The notes beneath the pieces are model-generated. The model worked only from the letters and a program-made list of their open reading frames with translations, searched no databases and was not told the origin of the DNA. From the NCBI RefSeq assembly GCF_000260115.1, contig NZ_JH651379.1:2769466-2833465 (forward strand): a stretch of DNA of 64,000 bases, in the 5' to 3' direction. The DNA comes from Galbibacter orientalis DSM 19592. GTDB lineage: Bacteria > Bacteroidota > Bacteroidia > Flavobacteriales > Flavobacteriaceae. A program made the translations under genes and the position numbers. Below, piece by piece: positions 1 to 7,469 of this stretch (position 1 is its first letter; each line of letters opens with the position of its first letter).

Positions 1-1
1 C

Positions 2-1183
2 GCAACTGAATTGAATGACAAATTCATCAACGCAAAATCAATCTTTAAAGAATTAGAAAAAGACATAAAACTCTACCAAAACGATTTAGAATTCGTTGAA
101 CTTGGGATTTACGAACCTATTTTTGATTTAGAAACTTCCGAAAAGTATAAAGAAAGAATTAAGCAAATTGTTGCCAGACAAAAGCAATTAATAAAGGGTG
201 GAAACGCCTGTATCTGCCAAACTGAATGGGTTGTGGGAAATAGCCGTAAACAAGGTGAAATAATGACAAGAAGGTATATCAACTTGACGTTAAGAGCTTT
301 TAATGGCGAATGTGATGCACTAATTTCAAAAGTCCGTTGGAATAACGTAAAGCGCTTTGAAGAAAGAATTAAAAAATCATTTAATGCAATAAACAAACTC
401 GGTAAATCCAACAACACCTATATAACAGATCAGTATTTAAATTTGAAGTTGGATGAACTCCATTTAGTCTATGAATTAGCACATAAAAAATATCAGGAAA
501 AAGAAGAAGTAAGAGCAATTCGAGAAGAACAACGAGAGGAAGAAAGAGCGCAACGAGAATTTGAAAAAGCAAGGAAAGAAGCTGAAATTGAGGAAAAGCG
601 TTACCAAAAAGCATTAGAACGAGCAAGAAAAGATTTAGGTTTAGTCAGCGGACAACAATTAGAAGAACTTAATTCTCAAATTGCACAATTAGAACAAAAT
701 TTAAGAGAAGCGCACGAAGCAAAGGAAAGAGCAATATCAAGAGCACAGGAAACAAAATCTGGACACGTTTATATTATTTCAAACCTTGGCTCATTTGGAG
801 AAAATGTTTATAAAATAGGAATGACAAGAAGACTTGAACCATTAGACCGAGTGAAGGAATTAGGAGATGCTTCAGTGCCTTTTACGTTTGATTTACACGC
901 AATGATTTTTTCAGAAAATGCACCTGAACTTGAAAATTTATTACACAGAGAATTTGATGATAGACGTATAAATAAAGTAAACTATCGTAAAGAATATTTT
1001 AGAGTAACTTTAGACGAAATAGAACAAGTAATAATCGATAAATTCGAGAAAGAAGTCGATTTCATTAAAGATATTGAAGCCCAACAATTCAGAGAAACAA
1101 AATCCATTATAAAACAATTAGAGCAAGCTAAAGAAGAACAATCTGAAAAAGAAATTGAGAAATATCCAGATAGCCTGTTCTGA
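2..1183 (+). CDS. DUF4041 / T5orf172 (GIY-YIG-like) protein, 5' end outside window
   Basis: The frame is open to the left edge, so the true start is not visible; a TTG at 11 is in frame but is not convincing as a start. The N-terminal half resembles DUF4041. A long charged coiled coil rich in Glu/Arg/Gln follows (about residues 155-245). The C-terminal ~110 residues resemble the T5orf172/Mug113 branch of GIY-YIG-like domains: HVYIISN, then VYKIGMTRR, then an HREFDDRRINKVNYRKEYF segment. Proteins of this kind occur in phages and defence-rich accessory DNA; a nuclease role is inferred, not shown. The gene is followed directly by an attC-like site and appears to be an integron cassette gene in the same orientation as the array. 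Confidence 0.75.
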   Translation, partial: ATELNDKFINAKSIFKELEKDIKLYQNDLEFVELGIYEPIFDLETSEKYKERIKQIVARQKQLIKGGNACICQTEWVVGNSRKQGEIMTRRYINLTLRAFNGECDALISKVRWNNVKRFEERIKKSFNAINKLGKSNNTYITDQYLNLKLDELHLVYELAHKKYQEKEEVRAIREEQREEERAQREFEKARKEAEIEEKRYQKALERARKDLGLVSGQQLEELNSQIAQLEQNLREAHEAKERAISRAQETKSGHVYIISNLGSFGENVYKIGMTRRLEPLDRVKELGDASVPFTFDLHAMIFSENAPELENLLHREFDDRRINKVNYRKEYFRVTLDEIEQVIIDKFEKEVDFIKDIEAQQFRETKSIIKQLEQAKEEQSEKEIEKYPDSLF

Positions 1184-1193
1184 AAAAGTACTT

Positions 1194-1328
1194 GCTACAA
1201 CACCGTTTATAATTAATGGCTAGGTCGAGCCTACTTACGAAAATCCTCGAGGATTTTCTATTCAGTTTTTATTTGCTAAATTAGGTGCTTAGACAACGCC
1301 ACTAATCATACACAACAACGTTAGAGCC
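1194..1328 (+). other. attC-like recombination site of the DUF4041 cassette
   Basis: R''-like box GCTACAAC lies at 1194-1201 and the R' junction G^TTAGAGCC at 1320-1328. The arms TATAATTAATGGC and GCCACTAATCATA pair with two G-T wobbles, and the interior holds a hairpin GAAAATCC-TCGA-GGATTTTC near 1239-1258. The organisation and the inner hairpin are shared with the site at 5227-5368. If this is a real cassette end, its own cassette should begin upstream of the window with G^TTGTAGC. Confidence 0.6.
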
Positions 1329-2744
1329 AATTAAACCAATATGAGTAACCACATCTTTGCAATAGGAATTGACAACTATAAAAACTGTACAAAACTAAAC
1401 AATGCAGTAAGAGATATAGAAAATATAGTTGATATCCTAACTGATAAATATGATTTTAATAAGTCAAACGTAACTAAACTTTTGAATGAAGAAGCAACAC
1501 TAGAAAATATTACGAATGAACTAGAAAATTACTTAACTTCTCAAGACGAAAGTCAAAATCTGATAATCCTCTTCTCTGGGCACGGAGAATTTGACGATTT
1601 ATTACAAATGGGATATTTAATTCCTCAAGAAGCATTGCCCTATTCAAAGTCAACTTATTTTCCATATTCTACCTTATTTAGCTATATAAAAGCACTTAAA
1701 TCACATCATATATTGCTTGTTTCAGATTCTTGCTTTTCAGGTAGTGTATTTACGCCATATAGAAAAATAGAAACATCTAAAGAAAAGCTTGACAAAATCC
1801 CTTCGAAATGGGCAATTACGTCTGGTAGAATTGAACCTGTATCAGATGGAGAACCAGGAAAAAACAGCCCTTTTGCTGAAGCTTTAATAACCGTTTTGAA
1901 TAAGAATACAGGCTCTTTAAGCATATCAGAAATATCTAACCGAATAGTTTCAGAAGTAGCAGAAAAAGTAGACCAAATTCCAAGAGGAGAACCTTTGCAG
2001 TCATATGGTCATAAAGGGGGAGAATTTATATTCACTAGGAAGATTGATAATAAAGCATCAAACCCTAAAAAGTCTAAAGACTTTTCTGAACGGGAAGAAC
2101 TTCTTAAACTAATAGAATCTAATTATGAGCTTGAAGAAAAAATAGAAGAAGCTGAAAATGAAAACAAAACTGGTACAATTAGAAGATTAACGAAAGAAAA
2201 AGAGAGTTTAACGAATATCTTAAATAAGGAATTACTTAAAGAGCTAGAAATTCAAAGAGTAAATGTTTCTCAAAACATAAAAAATGAAGATAAACTTCCA
2301 AAGAATTATTTTGAAAAATATGAGGAAATAATGGAAGTCAGAAAAAAGAAAAATGCAGTAGTTAAAAAGCAAAAATATCAAGAAGCTGCGATTTTAAGAG
2401 ATGAAGAAAAAAAGCTTGAGAAAGAACTTCAATCCATATTAAATCAAGACCAAGTTTTGGAGAAATTAGATTTAAGCACGGAATCTTTGTATAGTGATTA
2501 TTTTTTAAGTCAACTAATTATGAACATCCAATCTGGAGTGAAATTTGATAGAAGAGATTTGATAGAAAATATTTTCGGTAGATTATTATTTTTCGACCTT
2601 TCATTCAAAAGTGGAAAAATATCACCATTTATCTTTAAGGATACTAGAGCTAAATTAGTTGAAGCATTAAAAACTGAATTAAATAAAACTGGCTCTAATA
2701 ACTAAGCGTTCGTGTGGTCGGTACGACCAAACATGAACGCCGTG
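1321..2744 (+). mobile_element. Integron gene cassette carrying the caspase-like gene
   Basis: The first bases after the junction (TTAGAGCC, 1321-1328) are the exact reverse complement of GGCTCTAA at 2691-2698, just as a cassette start is complementary to its own R'' box. The cassette has one gene with a 20-bp leader, and the stop codon lies inside the terminal attC, as is common in cassettes. No integron integrase is present in the window. Confidence 0.65.
1341..2705 (+). CDS. Caspase-family (C14) protease with C-terminal UVR motif
   Basis: The N-terminal ~230 residues form a caspase/metacaspase-like domain. The catalytic His is at about residue 81 (FSGHGE) and the Cys at about 131 (DSCFSGS), each preceded by the expected hydrophobic strand. 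A charged coiled-coil linker (about 250-330) leads to a UVR-type motif (QKYQEAAILRDEEKKLEKEL, about 340-360), best known from UvrB/UvrC and Clp proteins. A last ~85-residue domain is not recognised. There is no signal peptide, so it should be cytoplasmic. Prokaryotic caspase-like proteins often act in abortive-infection systems; here that is inferred from the accessory, cassette-borne setting. Its substrate and activator are unknown. Confidence 0.85.
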   Translation: MSNHIFAIGIDNYKNCTKLNNAVRDIENIVDILTDKYDFNKSNVTKLLNEEATLENITNELENYLTSQDESQNLIILFSGHGEFDDLLQMGYLIPQEALPYSKSTYFPYSTLFSYIKALKSHHILLVSDSCFSGSVFTPYRKIETSKEKLDKIPSKWAITSGRIEPVSDGEPGKNSPFAEALITVLNKNTGSLSISEISNRIVSEVAEKVDQIPRGEPLQSYGHKGGEFIFTRKIDNKASNPKKSKDFSEREELLKLIESNYELEEKIEEAENENKTGTIRRLTKEKESLTNILNKELLKELEIQRVNVSQNIKNEDKLPKNYFEKYEEIMEVRKKKNAVVKKQKYQEAAILRDEEKKLEKELQSILNQDQVLEKLDLSTESLYSDYFLSQLIMNIQSGVKFDRRDLIENIFGRLLFFDLSFKSGKISPFIFKDTRAKLVEALKTELNKTGSNN

Positions 2745-2752
2745 TTGACTGA
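2691..2752 (+). other. attC-like site of the caspase cassette
   Basis: R'' GGCTCTAATAAC overlaps the end of the caspase gene. A strong hairpin follows (GCGTTCGTGT-GGTCG / CGACC-AACATGAACGC, 2706-2740) with extra bases on one arm, then a G^TTGACTG junction at 2744. The length (~60 bp) and extrahelical bases suit a short attC. It could also serve as a terminator. The match of R' to a following cassette cannot be verified because an IS91-type insertion follows. Confidence 0.5.
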
Positions 2753-2974
2753 ACCGGTAGTTGATCGGTTAGCCTACTATGGGGATTGGTTTATTTTTTA
2801 AGAGGAGTTTAAGGGGGTGTTCCAGATTTATTTTTATTTCGTATGTCACTCAACAATCGTTTTTCTGCCTTTTCAAGATAGCTAAATCAAGTATTCATGT
2901 TTTACAAAGTTTTTTTCTTTCATTAATTTAAAATTTAGCCAATAGCTGCCTGTTACGTGCTTGGCAACGTTATT
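2753..2974. other. Non-coding gap between cassette and IS91-type transposase
   Basis: No gene or small reading frame with a convincing start is visible. A short hairpin (TGCC...GGCA, 2947-2964) sits just beyond the transposase stop and may be part of the IS91 terminus. The exact element boundary is not identifiable. Confidence 0.4.
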
Positions 2975-4096
2975 TTATTGAGGGGTATGTAACTGATCTA
3001 TCCAGTATTTTGGCGGACCTCGAGCTGTAAATGTTGTAATGGTTATTAAGTGTCCTTGTCGGCATTTAGGGCATATATTGTGTAATAACGGTGGTTTTTC
3101 TTTTAACCTTACAGGATCAAGCGTTTTCTTTAATTCAGCTAAATTTTGCCTTTTATGATAAGAGCTCAGCATACCATAATGTCTGATACGGACAAAACCT
3201 TTGGGCAGTATGTGTAAAGCAAAACGTCTGATGAACTCGGCATCTGGTAAGCACATTGAAGAGCGTTTGCCGCCATGCCGGTAATCTTTCATCGAAAAGG
3301 TCACAGAACCATTCCCGACATCCTGTATGCGATGGTTACTAATGGCTATTTTATGGGTGTAGCGCCCTAAGTATTCTATTACTTGTTCGGGACCTAAAAA
3401 GGGACGCTTACAATACACTACCCAGGGCTTTTTAAATAGGCTATTATAAAAACCTGATAACATCTCCAGATTAGGCTCTTTTCGTAATTGTGACACAAAG
3501 CGTGCTCTGAACACCTTACTCATGGCTTTTACAGGGAACAGGTATTTTCCTCTGTGTTTTACTGGTTTCCATCGTCCTGAAGGTGTTAATCCGCCTCCAG
3601 GAACAATACAATGCAGATGCGGATGCAACGATAAATTTTGTCCCCAGGTATGCAGTACTGCAATCATTCCCGATCGAGCGCCTAAAAATTTAGGATTGTT
3701 CCCAAAGTCATGAATCACCTGCCAGGCCACTTTAAAAAGGATGTTATAAAGTGGTTTAGGCATATAAAGGCACAAGCGGTTAAGTTCCTGTGGCAGTGTG
3801 AATACCACATGAAAGTAAGGCACGGGTAACAGTTCAGCTTCGCGAGCCCGTATCCACTGTTCTTTTTGATGTCCCTGGCACTTGGGACAATGACGATTTC
3901 TGCAACTGTTATAGCTTAAGTGTAAGGTGTTACAATCTGGATTATTACAACGGTCTATGTGACCACCCAAAGCTAGGGTTCTACATTTTCGGATGGCATG
4001 TAAAGTCCGATGTTGCCAACTGGTATAGCAATAGGCCTGTAAATGGTCTTGATTGCGTTCTAACACCTGAGCTACTTCGTAGGTAGCACAACGCAT
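2975..4096 (-). CDS. IS91-family rolling-circle transposase (HUH, two-Tyr)
   Basis: The protein (373 aa) begins with a cysteine-rich zinc-binding domain (Cys at about 50, 55, 65, 70 and 73). It carries the metal-binding HUH motif HLH at about 160-162 (LHPHLHCIVPGGG) and the catalytic region EYLGRYTHKIAISN with tyrosines at about 242 and 246, the YxxxY spacing of IS91 enzymes. It catalyses single-strand nicking and rolling-circle transposition without target duplication. It lies 2 bp downstream of a tyrosine recombinase gene on the same strand, a pairing seen in a subgroup of this family. Base composition is richer in G+C than the flanking cassettes, suggesting separate arrival. All core motifs are intact. 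Confidence 0.93.
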   Translation of the reverse strand: MRCATYEVAQVLERNQDHLQAYCYTSWQHRTLHAIRKCRTLALGGHIDRCNNPDCNTLHLSYNSCRNRHCPKCQGHQKEQWIRAREAELLPVPYFHVVFTLPQELNRLCLYMPKPLYNILFKVAWQVIHDFGNNPKFLGARSGMIAVLHTWGQNLSLHPHLHCIVPGGGLTPSGRWKPVKHRGKYLFPVKAMSKVFRARFVSQLRKEPNLEMLSGFYNSLFKKPWVVYCKRPFLGPEQVIEYLGRYTHKIAISNHRIQDVGNGSVTFSMKDYRHGGKRSSMCLPDAEFIRRFALHILPKGFVRIRHYGMLSSYHKRQNLAELKKTLDPVRLKEKPPLLHNICPKCRQGHLITITTFTARGPPKYWIDQLHTPQ

Positions 4097-4098
4097 AG

Positions 4099-4999
4099 CT
4101 ATTCGCTATATAACCGATCTAACGGACTAAAAGGCTTTTGCCTACCTAATTGCGCCACATGAAGGTAAACCAGCGTGGTTTGGATATCGGCATGCCCCAA
4201 CAACTCCTTTATACTAATAATATCCAATCCCATTTCCAGTAAATGGGTAGCATAACTATGCCGAAAACTATGTGTAGTCACCTGTTTTTTAATGCCACTA
4301 TGTTTACGGGCTTCGCGTATAATCCACTGTATACCCCGGGTAGATAACGGCACAGGTGTACCTTCTGAATGATTGCCGTTAAAGCACCAGATACGAGGAT
4401 GTTCGGCTGAGATATAGGTTTTAAGACCTCGAATTTGCAGATCAGATAAAGGAACGTAACGATCCTTGTTACCCTTACCCTGACGGATATGTAGCATCTT
4501 TCGATCGAAATCCAGATCCTTTAACTGAAGGTTACGAAGTTCGAAGCAACGTAGTCCACACCCGTATAGCATAGCCAGTACCAATCGGTGTTTGAGTAGT
4601 TTTGGCGTTTTAAGAAGACGTTTTACCTCTTGACAGCTTAATACTACGGGAAGTCTGTTTGGACGCTTAATGGCTGGAAGTACCACGCGCATCTTCTGTA
4701 ACTCATAGATACGATACAGATACCTTAATCCGTAAACCGTATGTTTAAAAAAACTCTCTGATGGTGTTTTGTTTTTAGATTTTAAAACATGGAGATAATC
4801 TAAAATTTGTTCCTCATCCAAATCTAGTGGACTACAGTTAAAATGCAAGGTGATGTGTGCTAAACAACGTGCATAATTGGTAAGCGTGCTTTGGCTTTTT
4901 CCTGATAACGTTACAGAGCGTTCTAGTTTGCGATATAAATCTGTAAACTCAGGTACAGAATGACACGCTTTTTCAATGAGCGTATGACTTTTTTTTCAT
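4099..4999 (-). CDS. IS91-associated tyrosine recombinase, frame interrupted at A8 run after start
   Basis: The catalytic domain is complete: Arg in YGCGLRCFELR, HSFRHSYATH, LLGHADIQTT and the Tyr in VYLHV. The frame is open up to 4995, giving a normal SAM-like N-terminal core-binding domain (~298 codons), but has no ATG in that frame. The only sensible ATG (4997-4999) is followed by eight A residues and is one base out of frame; with seven A the protein would begin MKKSHTLIEK. So either this copy carries a 1-base insertion, it relies on slippage at the A8 run, or it is a read error. It is probably co-transcribed with the IS91 transposase. Confidence 0.75.
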
Positions 5000-5029
5000 A
5001 ATTTTAATATTTCAAGATTTAATATGACT

Positions 5030-5075
5030 TAAAGGTAGCCAAAAGTGACTTTACTGCACTGGAAAGCTACCTTTA
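5030..5075. repeat. Perfect 10-bp inverted repeat upstream of the IS91 module
   Basis: TAAAGGTAGC and GCTACCTTTA flank a 26-nt loop. It lies upstream of the recombinase start and could be the IS91 terminal hairpin or a promoter-proximal structure. Confidence 0.5.
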
Positions 5076-5099
5076 GGTTTAGTTCAACAATGGTAACCG

Positions 5100-5360
5100 T
5101 TGCACAACTCTAAATTTATAAGAAAAGAGGATTATCCTAAATTTTAATAATAGGTAAGTTGTTGTTTTCTAGGCATATGTTGTTTTAAAGAACTGCTTTT
5201 AATTTGAAAATTGGTTAAAAGAAAGCTTGTGCAACAGCCACAATGGCTATAAGTAATTGCTTGTTCTCGCCTACTTCTGAAAATCCTCGCGGATTTTCAG
5301 TTTGGTGTGTACTTGTAAAGTTAACCTCTAAACCACGCAACTACTCATAGCCGAGACCGT
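5100..5360 (+). mobile_element. Integron cassette without a gene (261 bp)
   Basis: The start GTTGCACAA (5099-5107) is the exact reverse complement of the R'' box TTGTGCAAC (5227-5235). Only ~120 bp precede the attC. They contain no open frame beyond a few codons on either strand; one ATG near 5178 stops after three codons. It may be a spacer, promoter or small-RNA cassette. Confidence 0.65.
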
Positions 5361-5368
5361 TGTGCATA
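5227..5368 (+). other. attC-like site of the gene-less cassette
   Basis: R'' TTGTGCAAC is at 5227-5235 and the R' junction G^TTGTGCAT at 5360-5368. The arms GGCTATAAGTAATTGC and GCAACTACTCATAGCC pair over 16 positions with two G-T wobbles. The centre has a perfect hairpin CTGAAAATCC-TCGC-GGATTTTCAG. Architecture matches the site at 1194-1328. Confidence 0.65.
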
Positions 5369-5383
5369 ATACAGCAACCGACT

Positions 5384-5740
5384 CTAATTTCTATCCTTAT
5401 AAAACAGATAAATCCAAATAGATCTTGATAATTTAAAATTGGTTGTACTGAATAGGAATGCTATTAGAACTATAATGGCAAAAACTCTTAAAGGTGATAT
5501 ATCAATTATATACCAAAATATCACGAGGCTTGTTATCATTTGTGCCGCAGCAAGTGCATAACTTACGAACATAGCACCAAAAAAGAAACCAGTTTCTCTT
5601 TCAAATTTATAATTACATTGCGGGCATCTATCGTTCATTTTAGGAATGTTCAACAGTAAGATATTTCCTTTAGTATTGAAAATCTTTCCCTTTTTACAAT
5701 TCGGACACTTGCATTTCAAAGCATTCAAAACTTTACTCAT
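5384..5740 (-). CDS. DUF983 family small membrane protein
   Basis: The 118-aa protein has an N-terminal zinc-ribbon-like part with two CxxC pairs (CKCPNCKKGKIF at about 9-20 and CPQCNYKF at about 39-46) followed by two membrane segments (about 55-75 and 80-98), the standard DUF983 arrangement. Function is unknown; the family is common in Bacteroidota. It is transcribed against the cassette direction and divergently from the AraC gene, so it needs its own promoter, and the AraC protein is a plausible regulator of it. Confidence 0.85.
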   Translation of the reverse strand: MSKVLNALKCKCPNCKKGKIFNTKGNILLLNIPKMNDRCPQCNYKFERETGFFFGAMFVSYALAAAQMITSLVIFWYIIDISPLRVFAIIVLIAFLFSTTNFKLSRSIWIYLFYKDRN

Positions 5741-5834
5741 TTCACAATATTATTTGTACTGCAAAATTAAGTCAGTTAATCAGTTTTAATCATATAGTAT
5801 GTTCGCTATTTTTTGTACTTTTAGGACATAAACG
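5741..5834. promoter_or_regulatory. Divergent promoter region DUF983 / AraC
   Basis: A TAnnTTTG-like element (TATTTTTTG near 5809-5817) precedes the AraC gene, and on the other strand TACAAATAATATTG precedes the DUF983 gene. A shared 94-bp region between divergent genes is the usual place for an AraC operator; no clear repeat was found in it. Confidence 0.4.
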
Positions 5835-6707
5835 ATGAAAATACCAGTTCTAAATATTAATCAATTTGAAGAATCTGTACCTCTCAATGATGTGTATATA
5901 AATTCTTTTTCGAATCACATACAGCGTAATAAGGATTTAATTAACAAACCGCATAGTCATAATTTCTATCTATGTGTACTATTTACCGAAGGTAAAGGTA
6001 CACACGAAATTGATTTTAATTCTTATAGTATAAACCCTGGCAAGGTATTTTTTTTAAAACCAGGACAAACACATTTTTGGAAATTTGAAACACAACCTCA
6101 AGGATTTATCTTTTTTCATTCTCAAGAATTTTATGAATTAAAGTTTTTACAACATAAACTCCATTCATTTCCTTTTTTTTATTCCAGTCAGAATCCTCCT
6201 GTTTTAGAATTAGCTCCTAAAAAACTTTACGAATTAAATCTTAAGTTTCAGGAAGCTTATACCGAATATTTACAAAACAATCTTTTAAGAGAATTAAAAA
6301 TAGTAAATTCAATAAACAACATTTACATAGAATTAACAAGGATATATACAGTTGATATCAATTTAGAAAAGCTTAATTCTCAAAACTATTCTAATATACT
6401 TGAAGCTTTAGAGAATTTAATTAACGCACATTTTTATAGTCAAAAATTTCCTAAATTTTATGCTGACAAATTAAATATAAGTACCAAGCATCTAAATAGA
6501 GTAGTAAACAAAACATTAAATAAAACGACAAGCCAATTAATATCTGAAAGGATAATTCTAGAAGCAAAAAGATTGATTGTACATTCTCAAGACAATTTGG
6601 CCAATATAGCCAATACACTCAAATTCTCGGACTATTCTTATTTTTCCAAGTTTTTTAAATCAAAAACAGGTATGACACCATTGGATTTTAGAAAAAAATA
6701 TTATTGA
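5835..6707 (+). CDS. AraC-family transcriptional regulator
   Basis: The protein (290 aa) has an N-terminal cupin-like sensor domain with the HSHNFYLCVLFTEGKGTHEID segment and LKPGQTHFW (about 40-95). The C-terminal double helix-turn-helix (about 190-290) ends with the family signature FSDYSYFSKFFKSKTGMTPLDFRKKY. It should bind DNA and an unknown small effector. It lies in an integron cassette together with a divergent DUF983 gene. It is intact, unlike the AraC gene split near 12.1/14.7 kb. Confidence 0.9.
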   Translation: MKIPVLNINQFEESVPLNDVYINSFSNHIQRNKDLINKPHSHNFYLCVLFTEGKGTHEIDFNSYSINPGKVFFLKPGQTHFWKFETQPQGFIFFHSQEFYELKFLQHKLHSFPFFYSSQNPPVLELAPKKLYELNLKFQEAYTEYLQNNLLRELKIVNSINNIYIELTRIYTVDINLEKLNSQNYSNILEALENLINAHFYSQKFPKFYADKLNISTKHLNRVVNKTLNKTTSQLISERIILEAKRLIVHSQDNLANIANTLKFSDYSYFSKFFKSKTGMTPLDFRKKYY

Positions 6708-6733
6708 TTAAATTATGATTATTTAAAAGTACT

Positions 6734-6918
6734 ATGCACAACAAAGACGTATATAACTCATAGCTAGTGTTTTGCTTAATCGAAGTTAAAGCATATTTGG
6801 AAAGGCGCCAAATTTTTAAATTTGACGATTTCCAATAAAAAGATAAATAGTAAAATTTAAAAATCTGGCTTGTGCCTAACCGAAAAATAATCGCTAATTT
6901 ACACGCTACGAGCCATAT
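6734..6918 (+). other. attC-like site, 5' part (split by group II intron)
   Basis: R'' ATGCACAAC is followed by arm GACGTATATAACTCATAGC. The opposite arm GCTACGAGCCATAT (6905-6918) stops exactly where the intron begins. Joining it to ACACGACCGTTG (10133 on) restores pairing with the 5' arm, largely through G-T wobbles and A/G transitions. The interior holds further stems, e.g. TTGGAAA/TTTCCAA. Confidence 0.65.
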
Positions 6919-7469
6919 GTGTGCCGAGAGTAACGAACGGCTGAAATTCGTTACGTAACTGTTTATAAGATGGTGGAACCGCCTGTGCTGAGCGCAGTCG
7001 AAGTGACCCACCGGTGCTGTTCTACAGGGGAGAGCATCAAACCCCCATAAGGTGCTTTGGTAAAGAGTCAAGGTATTGAGCGTTATGGAAACGACTGTGC
7101 CATGAGCGTGGTCAGGTATGAATAAAGGAGATGAATGCAAATGAACCTCTGATGAAGTGTCGAAAAAGTGCAACCTTCTGTCAAAAGTGTTTGAAGTATG
7201 ACAAACATGATAAGTTTAGCGGTTACCTGTTTACTGGCTAAGCGGCAGGCGTCATTTAGGAGGCATGACCTTTATTCGGGCTTATAAGCGGAACTCGGGA
7301 ATCTGCTCCAAGATGCAAAGTGAAAAGTACAATAGCGCAAACTAGAGGCTAAATAGCGATGCTTGGTTCAGGGACGGACCAGTCTGTAGTAGTGATGAAA
7401 GTTTTGTAATGAAACTGGAGCAAAGGGACTGGCTTATACAGTTTATCAATTTTTACAACTCGTAAGAGG

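Larger units (their letters stand above)
2960..5075 (-). mobile_element. IS91-type element with tyrosine recombinase (approximate limits)
   Basis: Two co-directional genes, recombinase then transposase, are flanked by short hairpins: 2947-2964 on one side and a perfect 10-bp stem TAAAGGTAGC / GCTACCTTTA (5030-5039 / 5066-5075) on the other. IS91 elements leave no target duplication, so the ends given here are estimates. The element sits between recognisable integron cassettes. Confidence 0.55.

Noticed and set aside
4099-4999. Prophage integrase
   Set aside because: It abuts an IS91 transposase on the same strand and no phage genes or att sites are present.
2961-5104. Possible attC split by the IS91 element (TTGGCAACG on the left, GGTAACCGTTGC on the right)
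   Set aside because: The left arm would overlap the transposase stop codon, and the R'' box has no matching cassette start; the resemblance is too weak.
6688-7173. 161-codon open frame on the minus strand
   Set aside because: It lies across the attC and the 5' ribozyme part of the group II intron; the RNA structure explains the sequence and no protein family is recognisable.
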